NCBI RefSeq assembly: GCF_040358255.1
Contig: NZ_CP132938.1
Coordinates: 1,178,001 to 1,242,000 of the forward strand
Length of the DNA stretch: 64,000 nucleotides
DNA from: Tunturibacter gelidoferens
Lineage (GTDB): Bacteria; Acidobacteriota; Terriglobia; Terriglobales; Acidobacteriaceae
Reading direction: 5' to 3'
Below the pieces are notes generated by a model that saw only the letters and a list, made by a program, of their open reading frames with translations, did no database searches and had not been told where the DNA came from. This document shows positions 56,682 to 64,000 of the stretch, piece after piece. Numbering within the stretch: position 1 is the stretch's first letter; the number at the start of each line of letters is the position of its first letter. Made by a program: the position numbers and the translations under genes.

Positions 56682-57731
56682 ATGGCGAAGATAGACCTCA
56701 ATCAAGCAAGATCCACCGAAGCGGAACGTCTGGTCTCTGCCGGCAAAGCCGACGACGATGACGCCTTCGAGCTCAAGCTGCGCCCAACCCGCCTCGCCGA
56801 GTTCATCGGTCAGGAAAAGGCCAAAGAACAGCTCGCCATCGCACTCGAAGCGGCAAAGTCACGCGGCGAAGCCCTCGACCACGTCCTCCTCTTCGGCCCT
56901 CCCGGCCTCGGCAAGACCACGCTGGCGACCATCATCGCGAACGAGCTGGGCGTCGGCTACCAGCAGACCTCCGGGCCCGCGCTGCAGATTCAAGGCGACC
57001 TCACCGCCATCCTCACCAACCTGCGCGAGAAGCAGGTCCTCTTCCTCGACGAGATCCACCGCCTCCAGCCCGTCCTCGAAGAAAAGCTCTACACCGCCCT
57101 CGAAGACTACAAACTCGACATCATCATTGGCCAGGGCCCGGCCGCTCGCACCCACGTGATGGAAATCCGGCCCTTCACCTTCGTCGCCGCCACCACGCGC
57201 CCCGGCCTGCTCTCCTCGCCGCTGCGCAGCCGCTTTGGCATCCTTCTCCGCCTCGAGTTCTACACCGACGATCAGCTCCGCTTCGTAGTCGAGCGCTCCG
57301 CCGAGGTCCTCGGCGTTCCCATCGACCAGGACGGCGCTGCCGAGATCGCCATGCGCTCCCGCGGAACCCCACGTATCGCCAACCGTCTCCTCCGCCGCGT
57401 CCGCGACTACGCCCAGGTACGAGCTAAGGGCATCATCGACCGGCCCACAGCGCAGGCCGCCTTGTCCCTGCTCGAGGTAGACGCCCACGGCTTCGACGAG
57501 TTGGACCGTCGCCTTCTCCGCACCATCATCGAGAAGTACGACGGAGGCCCAGTAGGCCTCAACACACTAGCCGCAGCGTTAGCCGAGGAGCAGGACGCCC
57601 TTGAAGAGGTCTACGAGCCCTTCCTCATCCAGATAGGCTTCCTGGACCGCACCCCCCGCGGCCGGGTAGCCACACGCCTGGCCTACGAGCACCTCGGCAT
57701 AGAGATGCCCCGCAAACTAAGCCTCTTCTAG
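56682..57731 (+). CDS. ruvB: Holliday junction branch migration DNA helicase RuvB
   Basis: A 349-aa AAA+ motor. Walker A is [11 protein letters not shown], Walker [10 protein letters not shown], and sensor I sits in [20 protein letters not shown]; the C-terminal winged helix includes GVNTL-like [20 protein letters not shown]. It drives branch migration with RuvA and RuvC, neither of which is nearby. N-terminal ~15 residues before ERLVSAG are an extension. It ends one base before a half palindromic element. Confidence 0.96.
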   Translation: MAKIDLNQARSTEAERLVSAGKADDDDAFELKLRPTRLAEFIGQEKAKEQLAIALEAAKSRGEALDHVLLFGPPGLGKTTLATIIANELGVGYQQTSGPALQIQGDLTAILTNLREKQVLFLDEIHRLQPVLEEKLYTALEDYKLDIIIGQGPAARTHVMEIRPFTFVAATTRPGLLSSPLRSRFGILLRLEFYTDDQLRFVVERSAEVLGVPIDQDGAAEIAMRSRGTPRIANRLLRRVRDYAQVRAKGIIDRPTAQAALSLLEVDAHGFDELDRRLLRTIIEKYDGGPVGLNTLAAALAEEQDALEEVYEPFLIQIGFLDRTPRGRVATRLAYEHLGIEMPRKLSLF

Positions 57732-57732
57732 A

Positions 57733-57830
57733 CCCGACCAACGGGAGGACACAGGCGCTCCACTCACCAAGACCGGTATACAAGTCACGAAGTGACCGCC
57801 ATCCGCGCAGGAGGCCCGTCCGGGCAGGAC
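57733..57830 (+). repeat. Nested palindromic element, right-half copy 3
   Basis: Contains the conserved inner right core CCGACCAACGGGAGGAC directly after the ruvB stop and the outer right arm (57784-57830, starting GTCACGAAGTGACCGCC) but neither left arm, so it cannot form the long outer stem. It lies in the convergent gap between ruvB and the GDPD gene. Confidence 0.85.
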
Positions 57831-57911
57831 ACATCTTCTGGAGCCGTCTGTTGCCCAAAAATAAAGTTGAAAAACGTGGCGTATTTTTCGTCGCAAAAAT
57901 TTGTGGTGTTT

Positions 57912-58028
57912 CCAGCCACACATTCACCACGATCTACACCACGTTTACCATGCCAAAACACCACGTTACGCAACCATAATTTGCGAAAAACCCCTGCAAA
58001 ACACCACAACCACCACGCCAGAAAAAAA
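57912..58028 (-). repeat. GTGGTG-rich extragenic repeat, copy 2 (3' of GDPD)
   Basis: On the GDPD coding strand, starting 20 bp after the stop: GGCGTGGTGGTTGTGGTG, TTTTGCAGGGGTTTTTCGC, AACGTGGTGTTTTGGCATGG, TAAACGTGGTG and GTGTGGCTGG, in the same order as copy 1 behind hslU. The blocks are well conserved and the spacers diverge. Confidence 0.75.
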
Positions 58029-58048
58029 CCCTGCAACAGAACACCAAA

Positions 58049-59215
58049 TTATTGCCGCAAAGCAGCCGGGACGAACTCCGAACTCAGCATCTTTGGCGAT
58101 TCGGTCAGGTAGTAGGTGGGGATCTTCGGAAACTGCTCCTCGACGAGGATGAGGGTGCGGAAGTCGAAGCTCTGAACCTCGGCGCGAGACTCCATGTGGT
58201 TGCGCACAATCGCCCCGCACAGCGTATTGACAAAGGTTTGCGGGTCTACTGTGTGATTGCTGGCCGGTTCGGCATGGGAGTTGGCCAATGGCGGGTTCGG
58301 CCCAACGGGATCATTGGGCAGAGGCAGGATCTTCGTCTCAAGGTTGAAACGAACTCTCTCCGCGTTAGCCGCGCGCGCAGCCGCGTCCGGATGCGACTTG
58401 CCCGCTCCGCTGCGATAGTAGGCGGCGTAGAAGCGTGTAAACCGGAAGAGTTGCTCGGCGTGTGTTGGGACATAGGGGCTGATGAGATGCTCCTGTGCCG
58501 CGAAGGCTACAGCGACGGGCGAGAGCGCGAGATCGTTCTTCTGGTCGGGGAACTGCGGATGCAGCTTGTCGCAGATGAACGTGCTCTGCGCCTCGGCAAG
58601 CGAGATATCGCGAGTGTAGACGCGGTTTTCGAGCGTGTAAGGAGTACCGTCCACCCGCCGGCACGACTCCGGATTGAGGAACTGATCGTGCCAGATGAGC
58701 GAGACGTGATCCGTCGTAACGCCAGTGTCGGTCTCGACCGTTGTGCTCAGATGATCAAGGCCGTCCTCGAAGGAGGGGAGCGTGTTTTCAGGGCGCAGGC
58801 CGCGGCCTCCACGATGGGCCGACACGTCGAAGCTTTTGAAGTAAGCGGCTTCGTCGGGGTGAGCTGCGGCCTCTTCTTTGACCACCTGTTGAAGCAGGTC
58901 GGGGCGGTCTGAGATGATGCCGTCGACGCGGAGGTCGATGAGCGCGCGCATCTTGGCGGGGTCGTTGGTGGTCCAGGGGATGACCTTGAAGCCGGCTTTG
59001 AGGAGTTGGGCGACGTCGACGGAGGGGTTTGGGCCGATGAGGGTAGCGTCGACGGGCGAGAGGACGGGCGTCTGCGCGCCGTGGGCCTTCGCGTGGGCAT
59101 TGGCAGCGGTCATGAGGGCGAGGAAGGGATTTTGCATGGGAGCCTGCTGGGCGGTGAGGGTTCCGGTGGTGAGGAGGGCCTTGATCAGGATTCGTGTTCG
59201 GATGGAAGCTAACAT
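58049..59215 (-). CDS. Glycerophosphodiester phosphodiesterase-like protein with permuted domain order
   Basis: A 388-aa exported protein (signal peptide 1-~22). Residues 79-108 (PWTTNDPAKMRALIDL, DGIISDRPDLL) are what GDPD enzymes carry at their C-terminus, whereas the catalytic entry HRGGRGLRPENTLPSFE (134-150), ETDTGVTTDHV (161-171) and WHDQFL (His176) that normally start the barrel come after. The protein ends in SFDFRTLILVEEQFPKIPTY, a late-barrel strand. This is a circularly permuted or rearranged TIM barrel. It should still hydrolyse glycerophosphodiesters if the barrel closes. Confidence 0.8.
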   Translation of the reverse strand: MLASIRTRILIKALLTTGTLTAQQAPMQNPFLALMTAANAHAKAHGAQTPVLSPVDATLIGPNPSVDVAQLLKAGFKVIPWTTNDPAKMRALIDLRVDGIISDRPDLLQQVVKEEAAAHPDEAAYFKSFDVSAHRGGRGLRPENTLPSFEDGLDHLSTTVETDTGVTTDHVSLIWHDQFLNPESCRRVDGTPYTLENRVYTRDISLAEAQSTFICDKLHPQFPDQKNDLALSPVAVAFAAQEHLISPYVPTHAEQLFRFTRFYAAYYRSGAGKSHPDAAARAANAERVRFNLETKILPLPNDPVGPNPPLANSHAEPASNHTVDPQTFVNTLCGAIVRNHMESRAEVQSFDFRTLILVEEQFPKIPTYYLTESPKMLSSEFVPAALRQ

Positions 59216-59273
59216 AACCGATGATGATAGCGGGTTGAGGTTGCTCCGGTGTGAATGCGAATGGGTTGGAGAA

Positions 59274-59675
59274 TCACGGTTCGTGGTCCCACGACGACCA
59301 GCTTATGAGATGGATGGTCCATGGGCCGGACCGAGTTCGTAGTATCCACAGGTGGCTGCCGAGGAGTTGTCGCGGAGTGGAGTCTTCTGCGGAGGAGAGG
59401 GTGGTTTTGTAGTTCGCGGTCAGGTAAGAGATGTCGCTGGAACCTCGAATGCGACGATCGGTGATCTCGATGGAGTGGATTTTTGTGGTTCCGGTCGCTA
59501 TCTTCGCTGCGACTGCGGCGCGTCCGAGCACGGGCTCGGCGTCAGGCGGCCACAGTTCGATGTCGTCGGCGCACAATGCGATCAATTTGTGAGCTTCTCC
59601 GGCGACTTCGTGAGCGATCCAGTCTGAATGGATCCGCACGATCTCTTGAATGGCGTCGCTTGTGAGTTCGCCCAT
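59274..59675 (-). CDS. NTF2-like/DUF4440 small protein
   Basis: A 133-aa protein with a SnoaL/DUF4440 fold: an N-terminal helix (DAIQEIVRIHSDWIAHEVAG), ALCADDIELWPPDAEPVLGR (the conserved acidic-Pro-Gly loop) and a C-terminal strand SHLWILRTRSGPWTIHLISW. No export signal. It probably binds or converts a small ligand; none can be named. It precedes the GDPD gene on the same strand, 58 bp away. Confidence 0.72.
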   Translation of the reverse strand: MGELTSDAIQEIVRIHSDWIAHEVAGEAHKLIALCADDIELWPPDAEPVLGRAAVAAKIATGTTKIHSIEITDRRIRGSSDISYLTANYKTTLSSAEDSTPRQLLGSHLWILRTRSGPWTIHLISWSSWDHEP

Positions 59676-59720
59676 ATACCGAACAAGGGATAGCAGATGC
59701 AGCTCTAACCGTGCAAGGCG

Positions 59721-60206
59721 TTACTTGCCTTCGCCACGATCTTCATCGCTTATGTCGCTCTGTTGCAGCGCTGCCTTTGCTGCGGCCTGTGCTGTGGCCT
59801 CCATCCAACCTTGCAGGATGACGACTGCGGCGACCTGATCGATGACGTACTTGCGCTCGCGGCGGCCGTGCCCTGCTTCGTTGAGGATCTCGTGTGCTGC
59901 GACCGAGCTGAGGCGTTCATCCCAGAGCTGCACGGGAAGGCCAGAGCGCTTATGCAATTCGTCGGCGAACTCATGCACCTTCGCGGCCCAGGGGCTTACG
60001 TCGCCTGACATGTGCAGCGGATTGCCCACCACGATTTTGACTACTTCATGCTTTCGAATTAGGCGTAGCAGGCTGCGCAGATCCTCGCCCCTGGTCTTGC
60101 GCCACAGTGTTAGTAGGGGTTGCGCGGTGTAACCGAGTGGGTCGGATAGGGCCACGCCCACACGAATCTTTCCCACGTCCAACGCCATCACGCGGCCGGT
60201 CTTCAT
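59721..60206 (-). CDS. ruvX: Putative pre-16S rRNA nuclease RuvX/YqgF
   Basis: A 161-aa RNase-H-fold protein. The start GRVMALDVGKIRVGVALSD carries the first catalytic Asp; IVVGNPLHMSG and LWDERLSSVAAHEIL carry the other family motifs, and the last Asp is in YVIDQVAAVVILQGW. It is thought to mature the 5' end of 16S rRNA. A C-terminal Ala/Gln-rich tail of ~20 residues is extra. It lies 42 bp from murQ. Confidence 0.92.
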   Translation of the reverse strand: MKTGRVMALDVGKIRVGVALSDPLGYTAQPLLTLWRKTRGEDLRSLLRLIRKHEVVKIVVGNPLHMSGDVSPWAAKVHEFADELHKRSGLPVQLWDERLSSVAAHEILNEAGHGRRERKYVIDQVAAVVILQGWMEATAQAAAKAALQQSDISDEDRGEGK

Positions 60207-60248
60207 CCCCTCAGTCTACCGCTGCCTCTCGCCGCAAGACTGTGCGGT

Positions 60249-61157
60249 TCAGGACTTCTGATTCAGGAGCGCGGAGAGATTGCCGCGGTGGGCTTTCAGT
60301 TTTGCTTCGGCGCTGGTGCGGTCGATGGAGAGCTTCTGCATGACGATGGCGGTCTTCACGCTGCCGGCTTCATCGAGGATCTTCGCGGCGGTGGGTTGGT
60401 CGATGCCTGTGGTAGCCATGATGATGCGCTGGGCGCGGTCTATGAGTTTTACGTTGCTGGCCTGCATGTTGACCATGAGGTTTCCGTAGACTGCGCCTGT
60501 CCTGATCATGACGCCGGTGGAGATCATGTTGAGGACGAGCTTGGTGGCGGTGCCGGCCTTCATGCGGGTGCTGCCAGTGAGGATCTCGGGGCCGGTGATG
60601 GGAGCGATGGAGATGTCGGCGTTTGCAGCCATCTGCGAGTCTGGTACGCAGGCGAGGGCGATGGTGAGAGCGCCGAGTTTACGGGCGTGGGCGAGGGCGC
60701 CGAGGACGTAGGGGGTGCGTCCGCTGGCGGCGATGCCGAGTACGGTGTCGTTGACGGTGAGTGCGTGAGCGGCGATGTCTGTGGCGCCTTGTTCGGGAGA
60801 GTCTTCTGATTGTTCGCTGGACTTGCGGAGGGCGCCGTCGCCGCCGGCGATGATGCCCTGGAAGAGAGTTGGGGGGACGGAGAAGGTTGGGGGACACTCG
60901 CTGGCATCGAGGACGCCGAGACGGCCGCTGGTGCCTGCGCCGATGTAGAAAAGGCGGCCGCCGGCGGCGAAGCGTTCGGCAATGGCATCAACGGCGCAGG
61001 CGACCTCTGTAAGAACGGCAGCCACGGCGGCGGCGACCTTGGCGTCCTCCTCGTTGATGAGGCGGAGCATGTCCAGGGTGGAGAGTTCGTCGATGTGTTC
61101 TGTGAGGGAGTTGCGGGCTTCGGTGGCGAGATGAGCGAGGGTCGACTTAGTTTCCAT
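60249..61157 (-). CDS. murQ: N-acetylmuramic acid 6-phosphate etherase
   Basis: A 302-aa SIS-domain lyase that splits MurNAc-6-P into GlcNAc-6-P and D-lactate in cell-wall recycling. Signatures are FYIGAGTSGRLGVLDASECP, PPTFSVPPTLFQGIIAGGD, the catalytic Glu in SEDSPEQGATD, and EILTGSTRMKAGTATKLVLN. Length and order are standard. No PTS or AnmK partner is adjacent, so the substrate could come from AnmK-type 1,6-anhydroMurNAc recycling or from cell-wall sugar uptake encoded elsewhere. Confidence 0.95.
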   Translation of the reverse strand: METKSTLAHLATEARNSLTEHIDELSTLDMLRLINEEDAKVAAAVAAVLTEVACAVDAIAERFAAGGRLFYIGAGTSGRLGVLDASECPPTFSVPPTLFQGIIAGGDGALRKSSEQSEDSPEQGATDIAAHALTVNDTVLGIAASGRTPYVLGALAHARKLGALTIALACVPDSQMAANADISIAPITGPEILTGSTRMKAGTATKLVLNMISTGVMIRTGAVYGNLMVNMQASNVKLIDRAQRIIMATTGIDQPTAAKILDEAGSVKTAIVMQKLSIDRTSAEAKLKAHRGNLSALLNQKS

Positions 61158-61225
61158 GCGTTAGCGGTTCACTTTCCTAACTGCAAGTATGCCTCAGTCG
61201 CCTGGAGTGCGTTGACGCGGAGGAG

Positions 61226-61285
61226 AACAGCGGGTTTTTCCACTTCGCAACTCGCAAACTGCGCGAGTGGCTTCGGTCGAAATGA
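61226..61285 (-). repeat. TCGACCGAAG extragenic palindrome, copy 2
   Basis: Minus-strand flank TCATTTCGACCGAAGCC, a short stem ACTCGC / GCGAGT with a 7-nt loop, then GAAGTGGAAAAACCC. The flanks match copy 1 at 56008-56071 but the stem differs completely. It lies between murQ and the alcohol dehydrogenase gene. Confidence 0.6.
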
Positions 61286-61307
61286 GTTCGCAGTCAGGTC
61301 AAGACTG

Positions 61308-62288
61308 CTAAGGGACGATGACGCAGGAGCCGTTGGCGGTCTCATCTTTGACGGCTATCAAAGCGTCGTTGGCTTTCTCCAGCGGGAAGGTTTGGATCTG
61401 CGGCTTCAGGCCGATCTCGGCAGCTACTTTGAGAAAGTCGGTTGCGTCCTGGCGGGTCATGTTGGCGACGCTGCGTATCTGGCGTTCGCCCCAGAGGAGC
61501 TTGTCGTAGTCGAAGGCGGGCATCTGGTCGAGGTGGATGGCGTTGATGGCGACTACGCCGCCTTTGCGGAGGCTGGAGAGTGCGCTGACGACGACAGCAC
61601 CGCTGGGCGCGAAGGTGATGGCGCGATCGAGCTGAACGGGCGGCTTGTCGTTTTCTGTGCCGACCCACTGGGCGCCCGCAGCAGTCGCTTGCGTGCGGTG
61701 GGCTTCGCCGCGGGTGGAGACGTAGACCTCGCAGTTCCAGTGGCGCAGGACGTTGATGGCGAGCGAGGCGGAGGAGCCGAAGCCGAAGAGACCGACGCGC
61801 TCTCCGGGCTGAGTGCCGGCGACGCGAAGGCTGCGAAAGCCGATGATGCCGGCGCAGAGGAGGGGGGCGACGTGGGTCTCGTCGAGGGCGTTGGGGAGTG
61901 GGTAGGTGAAGTCGGAGCGGACGAGGACGTACTCGGCGTAGCCGCCGTTGATGGTGTAGCCGGTGAAGACGGGGTTGTCGCAGAGGTTTTCCTCGCCGCG
62001 GAGGCAGAAGGGGCAGGTGCCGTCAGCTCCGCCGATCCAGGAGACGCCGACGCGCATGTCGTTGGGGCGATTCGGTGTGGCGCCGTCGACGACTTTGCCG
62101 ACGATTTGATGGCCTAGGATAAGCGGCCGATGGAGGAGACAGAGGTCGCCCTCTGCGATATGGAGATCGGTGCGGCAGACTCCGCAGGCGAGAACGCGGA
62201 GGAGGAGATGGCCCTCGGTGAGGACGGGCATGGGGACCTCTTCCATGCAAAGAGGCTGGCTGGCGGATCGTAGAACGGCGGCTATCAC
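61308..62288 (-). CDS. Zinc-dependent alcohol dehydrogenase (MDR family)
   Basis: A 326-aa medium-chain dehydrogenase. The catalytic zinc site uses CGVCRTDLH and GHQIVGKVV, the cofactor motif is GLFGFGSSASLAINVL, and the structural-zinc loop reads GADGTCPFCLRGEENLC. In that loop the first of the usual four cysteines is replaced by Asp, leaving three Cys plus a possible Asp ligand. The His-Gln pair (GHQ) in place of GHE is common in this subgroup. It reduces aldehydes or oxidises alcohols with NAD(P)H; the substrate is unknown. Confidence 0.9.
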   Translation of the reverse strand: MIAAVLRSASQPLCMEEVPMPVLTEGHLLLRVLACGVCRTDLHIAEGDLCLLHRPLILGHQIVGKVVDGATPNRPNDMRVGVSWIGGADGTCPFCLRGEENLCDNPVFTGYTINGGYAEYVLVRSDFTYPLPNALDETHVAPLLCAGIIGFRSLRVAGTQPGERVGLFGFGSSASLAINVLRHWNCEVYVSTRGEAHRTQATAAGAQWVGTENDKPPVQLDRAITFAPSGAVVVSALSSLRKGGVVAINAIHLDQMPAFDYDKLLWGERQIRSVANMTRQDATDFLKVAAEIGLKPQIQTFPLEKANDALIAVKDETANGSCVIVP

Positions 62289-62488
62289 TGGACACCTTCA
62301 CGGACGGGACTGGGTTAGATCAGAGTTAGGCGTCGCTGATCCTTGTTGATTTTTGCTGATTCTTGTCGTTCGATGCTGAATTGAGGGCTGGGGTGCCTGG
62401 AATCAATTCGCTTCAGCAGGCATCGGCGGCTTCCATCGAGCCGTCCATGTGGTCTTGGCGCCGGCGGCGTAAAATCTTGCCGAGTATG

Positions 62489-62497
62489 AAGGAGGGG
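62489..62497 (+). promoter_or_regulatory. Strong ribosome binding site
   Basis: AAGGAGGGG is the best anti-16S match seen at any start in the window and fixes the ATG at 62500 as the start of the secreted hypothetical protein. Most genes in the window have weak or no such motif. Confidence 0.75.
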
Positions 62498-62499
62498 AT

Positions 62500-63135
62500 A
62501 TGCCGAGGCGAATGTTTGTGGCTCTGATCGCGGGCTTGTTGATGGTGACCTTTGCGGGTGCGAAGAACAAGGCTGAGAAGAGTTTACCTGACTACATTCT
62601 CAGCGCGAAGACTGTTGCCGTGATTATCGATCCTCAAGCAGGAATTGACGTTGACGACCCGCGCGCCAATCAAGTAGCGCAAAAGGACGTTGAGACGGCG
62701 CTGTTGAATTGGGGAAGATTTCAGCCAACGATCAGCACTCAGCGCGCGGACCTGATTATCGTGATTCGCAAGGGGCACAAGGGCGTGGTCGACACGACGA
62801 TCAGCGATCCGCGGCAGAACAACCGAGTGGGAGTGATCGACCCAACGGCGAATGGGGTGTCGGTGGGGGCTCAGCACGGCAGGCAGCCGGAGATGTCCGG
62901 GGCAGGCGTTCCTGAGGCGAGTGAGCAGGGAACGCCGCATCCACAGACGGAGATTGGGGGCGTAGGCGATTCGTTCACTGTTTACAACGGCGATACGAAT
63001 CTTCCTCTGGACAGCCCGGCGGGCTGGAGGAATGTCGCAAAGGATGGGCTTCGTTCGCATAACGTTCCTGCGGTGGATGAGTTTAAGAAGGCCGTGGCTG
63101 CGGCTGATAAGGCTGCCGCGGCAAAACATCCGTAG
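62500..63135 (+). CDS. Secreted hypothetical protein
   Basis: A 211-aa protein with a signal peptide (1-~21, FVALIAGLLMVTFAGA). The mature part begins with a Rossmann-like or alpha/beta segment (TVAVIIDPQAGIDVDD, then VAQKDVETALLNWGRF and ADLIIVIRKG), followed by a Gly/Pro/His-rich middle region and a helical C-terminus ending AADKAAAAKHP. I do not recognise the family, although DUF4136-type secreted proteins share the strand-helix-strand opening. A strong ribosome binding site suggests good expression. Confidence 0.72.
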   Translation: MPRRMFVALIAGLLMVTFAGAKNKAEKSLPDYILSAKTVAVIIDPQAGIDVDDPRANQVAQKDVETALLNWGRFQPTISTQRADLIIVIRKGHKGVVDTTISDPRQNNRVGVIDPTANGVSVGAQHGRQPEMSGAGVPEASEQGTPHPQTEIGGVGDSFTVYNGDTNLPLDSPAGWRNVAKDGLRSHNVPAVDEFKKAVAAADKAAAAKHP

Positions 63136-63251
63136 CGAAGATCTGTTTTCTTTCACTTGCGGCAAGGCTCTAGCCGCAGGGGACCCATGATCTTTTCAGC
63201 CGGCGAAGTTGGAAAGGCGATGTTGTGGCACATCTCCAATTTTGAGGTCGA

Positions 63252-63935
63252 TTACTTTCCTGCGATACAGCATCGTGTCACTCCGACGATGCCAAGCAGA
63301 CCTGTACCAAACAGCATCAGCGAGGCGGGTTCGGGTACGGAGGAGATGGTGCCAGCGAAGTCGAGACCTTCGTCGACTCCGGCGACCTGTTTGACATCGA
63401 AGGTGAGGTCGTTCATTCCCTGGTCGAATCCAGTAAAGCTGAAGGTGAGCGGCGTAACGCAGTTAGGACCTACGTCAGAGCAATGAGAGTAATCATTGCT
63501 TGCGCTCAGGGGACCTGCGGCCTCCAGGATGAGTTTGCCGTTGAGGTAGATCGAAACCGTGTCATCGGCGAGCACGCTGAGAGAGCCAACGTAGTTTGAA
63601 GCAGAAGACCCAAGGTTGAACTGCGTGTTGTAGAGGTAATCGCCATTAGGGACGACCAAGCCAGAGGTTGGTCCGGTGAGAGCGTTGAAGGAGACCCAAC
63701 TTGAGCTGCCCAAGGCTGAATGCCAAACAGAACCTGAAGCGATGTCGAAGGTAGAGGTGGAACCGCTGTTAACGATGGAGGCGGCCGAGTTGTAGGTCGT
63801 CGCGGTGTTGGCTACATCGGGTGCGGAAGAAGATCCGGAGTAACTGGCCAGTGACAGCGTGTCAGCATGAGCGGCGAAAAAGGTCCCGAAGACAAGGGCA
63901 ACCAGGGCAGTGAGATACTTACGATTTTTTTTCAA
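63252..63935 (-). CDS. PEP-CTERM sorting domain protein
   Basis: A 227-aa exported protein: signal peptide (1-~24), a beta-rich Ser/Thr/Asn-rich body, and the C-terminal sorting tag VPEPASLMLFGTGLLGIVGV followed by TRCCIAGK. PEP-CTERM proteins are processed by exosortase and displayed on the surface, often with exopolysaccharide genes; none are in the window. The basic cluster after the TM is weak in this frame (one Arg, one Lys). The next frame over the same bases reads YRRKV, as in typical tails. Confidence 0.88.
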   Translation of the reverse strand: MKKNRKYLTALVALVFGTFFAAHADTLSLASYSGSSSAPDVANTATTYNSAASIVNSGSTSTFDIASGSVWHSALGSSSWVSFNALTGPTSGLVVPNGDYLYNTQFNLGSSASNYVGSLSVLADDTVSIYLNGKLILEAAGPLSASNDYSHCSDVGPNCVTPLTFSFTGFDQGMNDLTFDVKQVAGVDEGLDFAGTISSVPEPASLMLFGTGLLGIVGVTRCCIAGK

Positions 63936-64000
63936 GAAGCTTCTCCAATGGGCCTAAATACAAGCGGTTACGGGTTTACTTAAGTGCAGGTTGATGGCCA

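Overview
The window (about 60% G+C, tightly packed, no rRNA or tRNA genes seen) looks like chromosome from an acidobacterium of the Acidobacteriaceae type (Edaphobacter/Granulicella/Terriglobus-like). The assignment is inferred from gene content: many secreted plant-polymer glycoside hydrolases, a PEP-CTERM protein, acidobacterial-style hypothetical secreted proteins, and housekeeping genes with lineage-type insertions (HslU, HslV, DNA ligase). No phage, plasmid, CRISPR array or insertion sequence is visible.

Layout. 0-6.4 kb: an envelope-glycan cluster with two polytopic GT-C-like glycosyltransferases, a UbiA prenyltransferase of decaprenyl-phosphate phosphoribosyltransferase type, and a divergent FAD oxidoreductase of the UDP-galactopyranose-mutase/protoporphyrinogen-oxidase superfamily. 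6.5-8.7 kb: a two-gene molybdoenzyme module (membrane cytochrome b plus sulfite-oxidase-fold subunit). 9-15 kb, minus strand: a DUF885 protein, prmC, two secreted or unknown proteins, a VOC protein and prfA. 15-19 kb: ATP-dependent DNA ligase and a membrane protein. 19-25.7 kb: a carbohydrate cluster (GH127, aldo/keto reductase, GH35) facing a beta-barrel porin. 26-33.7 kb: DHA2 exporter, PaiB-like regulator, M1 peptidase, zinc-ribbon coiled-coil protein, 5'-nucleotidase and membrane protein. 33.8-42.4 kb: L,D-transpeptidase, YdeI-like protein, mutY, XRE-cupin regulator, FnIII lipoprotein, FAH-family enzyme and transaldolase. 42.4-48.3 kb, minus strand: GGDEF protein, FecR-like protein and hslVU. 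48.4-56 kb: GH79, CDF transporter, OsmC, a 60-aa zinc-finger-like protein, M28 peptidase and GH27. 56.2-64 kb: a frameshifted membrane-protein pseudogene, ruvB, a rearranged glycerophosphodiesterase, ruvX, murQ, an alcohol dehydrogenase and a PEP-CTERM protein.

The most unusual signals are outside or across genes. (1) A roughly 200-bp doubly nested palindrome (46-bp outer arms, 45/46 identical in one copy) occurs twice in full and once as a half element, always between convergent genes. (2) A GTGGTG-rich repeat sits at the 3' end of two minus-strand genes. (3) A third short extragenic palindrome family has conserved flanks and a variable stem. (4) A GDPD-family protein carries its C-terminal signature before its N-terminal catalytic motifs, so it looks circularly permuted. 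(5) HslV has a 38-residue N-terminal extension that cannot be removed by choosing a later standard start codon. No multi-gene system could be called clearly new from sequence alone.
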